Position numbers and translations under genes: made by a program. A stretch of DNA of 64,000 nt, from contig JAJDXQ010000002.1 in assembly GCA_022823185.1 (NCBI GenBank), positions 1-64,000 on the forward strand, written 5' to 3'. Below, piece after piece: positions 62,428 to 64,000 of the stretch. Each line of letters begins with the position of its first letter. Positions within the stretch are counted from its first letter, which is position 1. Under the pieces are notes generated by a model, which searched no databases, was not told the origin of the DNA, and saw only the letters and a program-made list of their open reading frames with translations. The stretch comes from Caldilineaceae bacterium. GTDB lineage: Bacteria > Chloroflexota > Anaerolineae > Caldilineales > Caldilineaceae.

Positions 62428-63753
62428 ATGTACCGTGACCGTCTCTCCCTCTTCCCCGACACGATCGCCCTGCGCCCCGCCAGAAATGGGGTACCCGCCC
62501 TCCACGTCGGCGGCTGTGACCTGAACGAGCTGGCCGCGGCGTTCGACACCCCTCTCTATCTCTACGATCAGGCGACCATCGACAGCCCCGTAGAGGCGTA
62601 TCAGGTTGCCCTCAGCCGCCACTATCCCGGCCCGGCCGGCATCACCTACGCAGGCAAAGCAGGTATGAACCTCGCCATGGCCCGTCTGATGGCGGCGCAC
62701 GGCCTTGTCGTGGACTGTACGGGTGTCGGAGAGTTGCACATCGCCCGCGCGGCCGGCGTGCCGCCCGCGCAGATCCTGCTGCACGGCGTCAACAAGAGCC
62801 ATGCCGATCTGCAGGCCGGGCTCGCGCACGCCGGCACGATCGTCGTCGACAATCTGCCGGAGCTGGCGCGTATCGCCCAACTGGCGCATGCCCGCGACGC
62901 CATGCCGGCTCTCTGGCTGCGGGTCCGGCCCGGTTTCGCCGTGGACACCCATCGCTTCCGCCAGACAGGACAGCACGACAGCAAATTCGGAATGGACGCC
63001 GACGAATGTGTTGAAGCGGTGGCCTTCTGCCAGCGTCATCAGCTTCCCGCCGCCGGGCTCCACTTCCATCAGGGCTCACACTTTCACAAAGCCGAAGAAG
63101 TGCTGCCCGCCCTGGAAATGGTCTGCGCTCTTATCGGCCGGCTGCAGCGGGAACGCAACTGGTGGGCCCAGGCCCTCAGCCCCGGCGGGGGTTGGGGCAT
63201 CGCCTACCATGAAGATGACCTCCCGCACCAATCGATCGAGCGCTACGTCGCCACAACTGCCGCGGCCCTGGCGGAAAGCCTCTCTTCCTTTTCTCTGCCC
63301 TTGCCCCGCCTCCAAATGGAACCGGGGCGCAGCCTTGTCGCCCGCGCCGGCGTCGCCCTCTACCGGGTCGGAACCGTTAAGCGGGCCGGCTCACGACGCT
63401 GGCTCCTTCTTGACGGCGGAATGGCCGACAATATCCGCCCGGCCCTCTATCACGCGCGTTACTCTGCCCTGCCGGTCACAGACCCGCTGGGCAGGCCTCC
63501 CGTCGTCCCGAACGCATGGCTCGCCGGCCCTTTCTGCGAAAGCGGCGACCTGCTCATCGAGGATCTGCCTTTGCCTGAAATCGAAATGGGAGAGTTGCTG
63601 GCCGTTCCGGCCAGCGGGGCGTACCAGCTGATGATGGCGAGCAACTACAACGGGGCGTTGCGCCCAGCCCTCACCATGCTGCGCCATGGCAATGCGCAAC
63701 TGATCCAGCGGCGCGAAACAGTCGATGATCTCCTGCTGCGGGATGTGGTCTAG
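62428..63753 (+). CDS. lysA: Diaminopimelate decarboxylase-like protein (PLP, alanine racemase fold)
   Basis: A 441-residue PLP enzyme. The lysine for the cofactor is K77 in TYAGKAGMNLA (YAVKAN in typical LysA). HFHQGSHFHKAEE near 208-220 corresponds to the conserved HIGSQ block, and EPGRSLVARAG near 295-305 binds the substrate. PFCESGDLL near 368-376 carries the active-site Cys. The typical reaction is meso-diaminopimelate to L-lysine. The start is ATG 62428 with AAGGA upstream; the open frame continues far upstream across the EamA gene but is a shadow there. Amino-acid changes in the PLP lysine block allow a different substrate. Confidence 0.85.
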   Translation: MYRDRLSLFPDTIALRPARNGVPALHVGGCDLNELAAAFDTPLYLYDQATIDSPVEAYQVALSRHYPGPAGITYAGKAGMNLAMARLMAAHGLVVDCTGVGELHIARAAGVPPAQILLHGVNKSHADLQAGLAHAGTIVVDNLPELARIAQLAHARDAMPALWLRVRPGFAVDTHRFRQTGQHDSKFGMDADECVEAVAFCQRHQLPAAGLHFHQGSHFHKAEEVLPALEMVCALIGRLQRERNWWAQALSPGGGWGIAYHEDDLPHQSIERYVATTAAALAESLSSFSLPLPRLQMEPGRSLVARAGVALYRVGTVKRAGSRRWLLLDGGMADNIRPALYHARYSALPVTDPLGRPPVVPNAWLAGPFCESGDLLIEDLPLPEIEMGELLAVPASGAYQLMMASNYNGALRPALTMLRHGNAQLIQRRETVDDLLLRDVV

Positions 63754-63780
63754 ACGGCGAGGAAATACAAGACCGCCTTT

Positions 63781-64000
63781 TTATTCAAGAGGGGATTCTT
63801 CCGGCTGGCCGTGGAGCAGCTGGCGCACGACATCATCAATTCGTCGCTTGTATCGCAGCAACTCCCGCCTGCACTCCATCTCCGCCGGGGATTGCGGCTT
63901 GAACGACCGCAGCGTCTCCTCCAGCTCCCAGTCGATCTGCACGCGGATCCGATTGATGACACGCCCCCGCAGATACTCCCGCATCTCCTGCGCAATGACC
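63781..64000 (-). CDS. Small charged protein, 5' end may lie beyond the window
   Basis: A frame of at least 72 residues with no stop before the window edge. It is strongly charged with a helical pattern (MREYLRGRVINRIRVQIDWE, then ECRRELLRYKRRIDDVVRQL). CAGGAG touches the ATG at 63984, too close to be its ribosome site, so translation more likely begins upstream and outside the window. No family is recognised. It converges on lysA with 27 bases between. Confidence 0.5.
   Translation of the reverse strand, partial: VIAQEMREYLRGRVINRIRVQIDWELEETLRSFKPQSPAEMECRRELLRYKRRIDDVVRQLLHGQPEESPLE

Overview
The window looks like a chromosomal piece of a GC-rich, mostly uncultured member of the Chloroflexota, most like the Caldilineales. 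The inference rests on gene content: Tat-type lipoprotein sugar-binding proteins that read RR-x-F followed by an Ala-rich lipobox and Ala/Pro linker, many Gfo/Idh/MocA oxidoreductases, phytanoyl-CoA dioxygenase-like (PhyH) enzymes, a formylglycine sulfatase, frequent GTG/TTG starts, and a Gram-positive-type LexA box in front of uvrA. No rRNA or marker tree is available, so the assignment is not proven.

Layout. 1-415: edge of a small Cys/His-rich protein with its own promoter and a dyad. 916-11186: a defence island on the minus strand, a type I restriction-modification locus (hsdM, hsdS, hsdR) interrupted by a KAP NTPase, a membrane protein and a TIGR02391 (Ymh) protein between hsdM and hsdS, and by a brnTA toxin-antitoxin pair between hsdS and hsdR. 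11409-18033: a mixed accessory stretch with a luciferase-like oxidoreductase, a DUF4160/DUF2442-HTH pair, a patch of gene debris (repeated gene ends, a broken DUF6807 copy, a broken HigB-like toxin beside an intact antitoxin), an intact DUF6807 gene, a DUF1801 gene, and a DUF3800 gene preceded by a strong promoter and a compact three-way-junction RNA. 18546-44191: a carbohydrate catabolism region with three binding-protein-dependent importers (two permeases plus binding protein each, none with an ATPase), three Gfo/Idh/MocA genes, three PhyH genes (two in tandem), an M20 peptidase, a sugar isomerase-like TIM barrel and a sulfatase; a Fic gene, a DUF1828 gene and two small membrane genes are interspersed. 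44593-64000: ordinary chromosomal genes: two GNAT acetyltransferases, a second Fic gene, a dynamin-like GTPase, a Nudix hydrolase, LexA-box-controlled uvrA, two paralogous secreted proteins (one with four SH3-like repeats), tRNA-Arg, a MazG protein, a glycosyltransferase/GT-C pair, a 42-residue membrane protein, an EamA transporter and a lysA-like decarboxylase.

How it works together. The importers are built to bring in oligosaccharides or sugar derivatives; the dehydrogenases, isomerase and sulfatase would process unusual sugars. Two of the catabolic units start from near-matching promoters (TTGACA-N17-TATCKT with a shared CCGTGTTATC block), which argues for joint control. Strong hairpins sit between binding-protein and permease genes in two importers. 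The most interesting items are the DUF3800-linked RNA, the KAP/membrane/Ymh insertion in the restriction locus, the operator architecture of the two fic genes, and the tetranucleotide-repeat frameshift in the second dehydrogenase.
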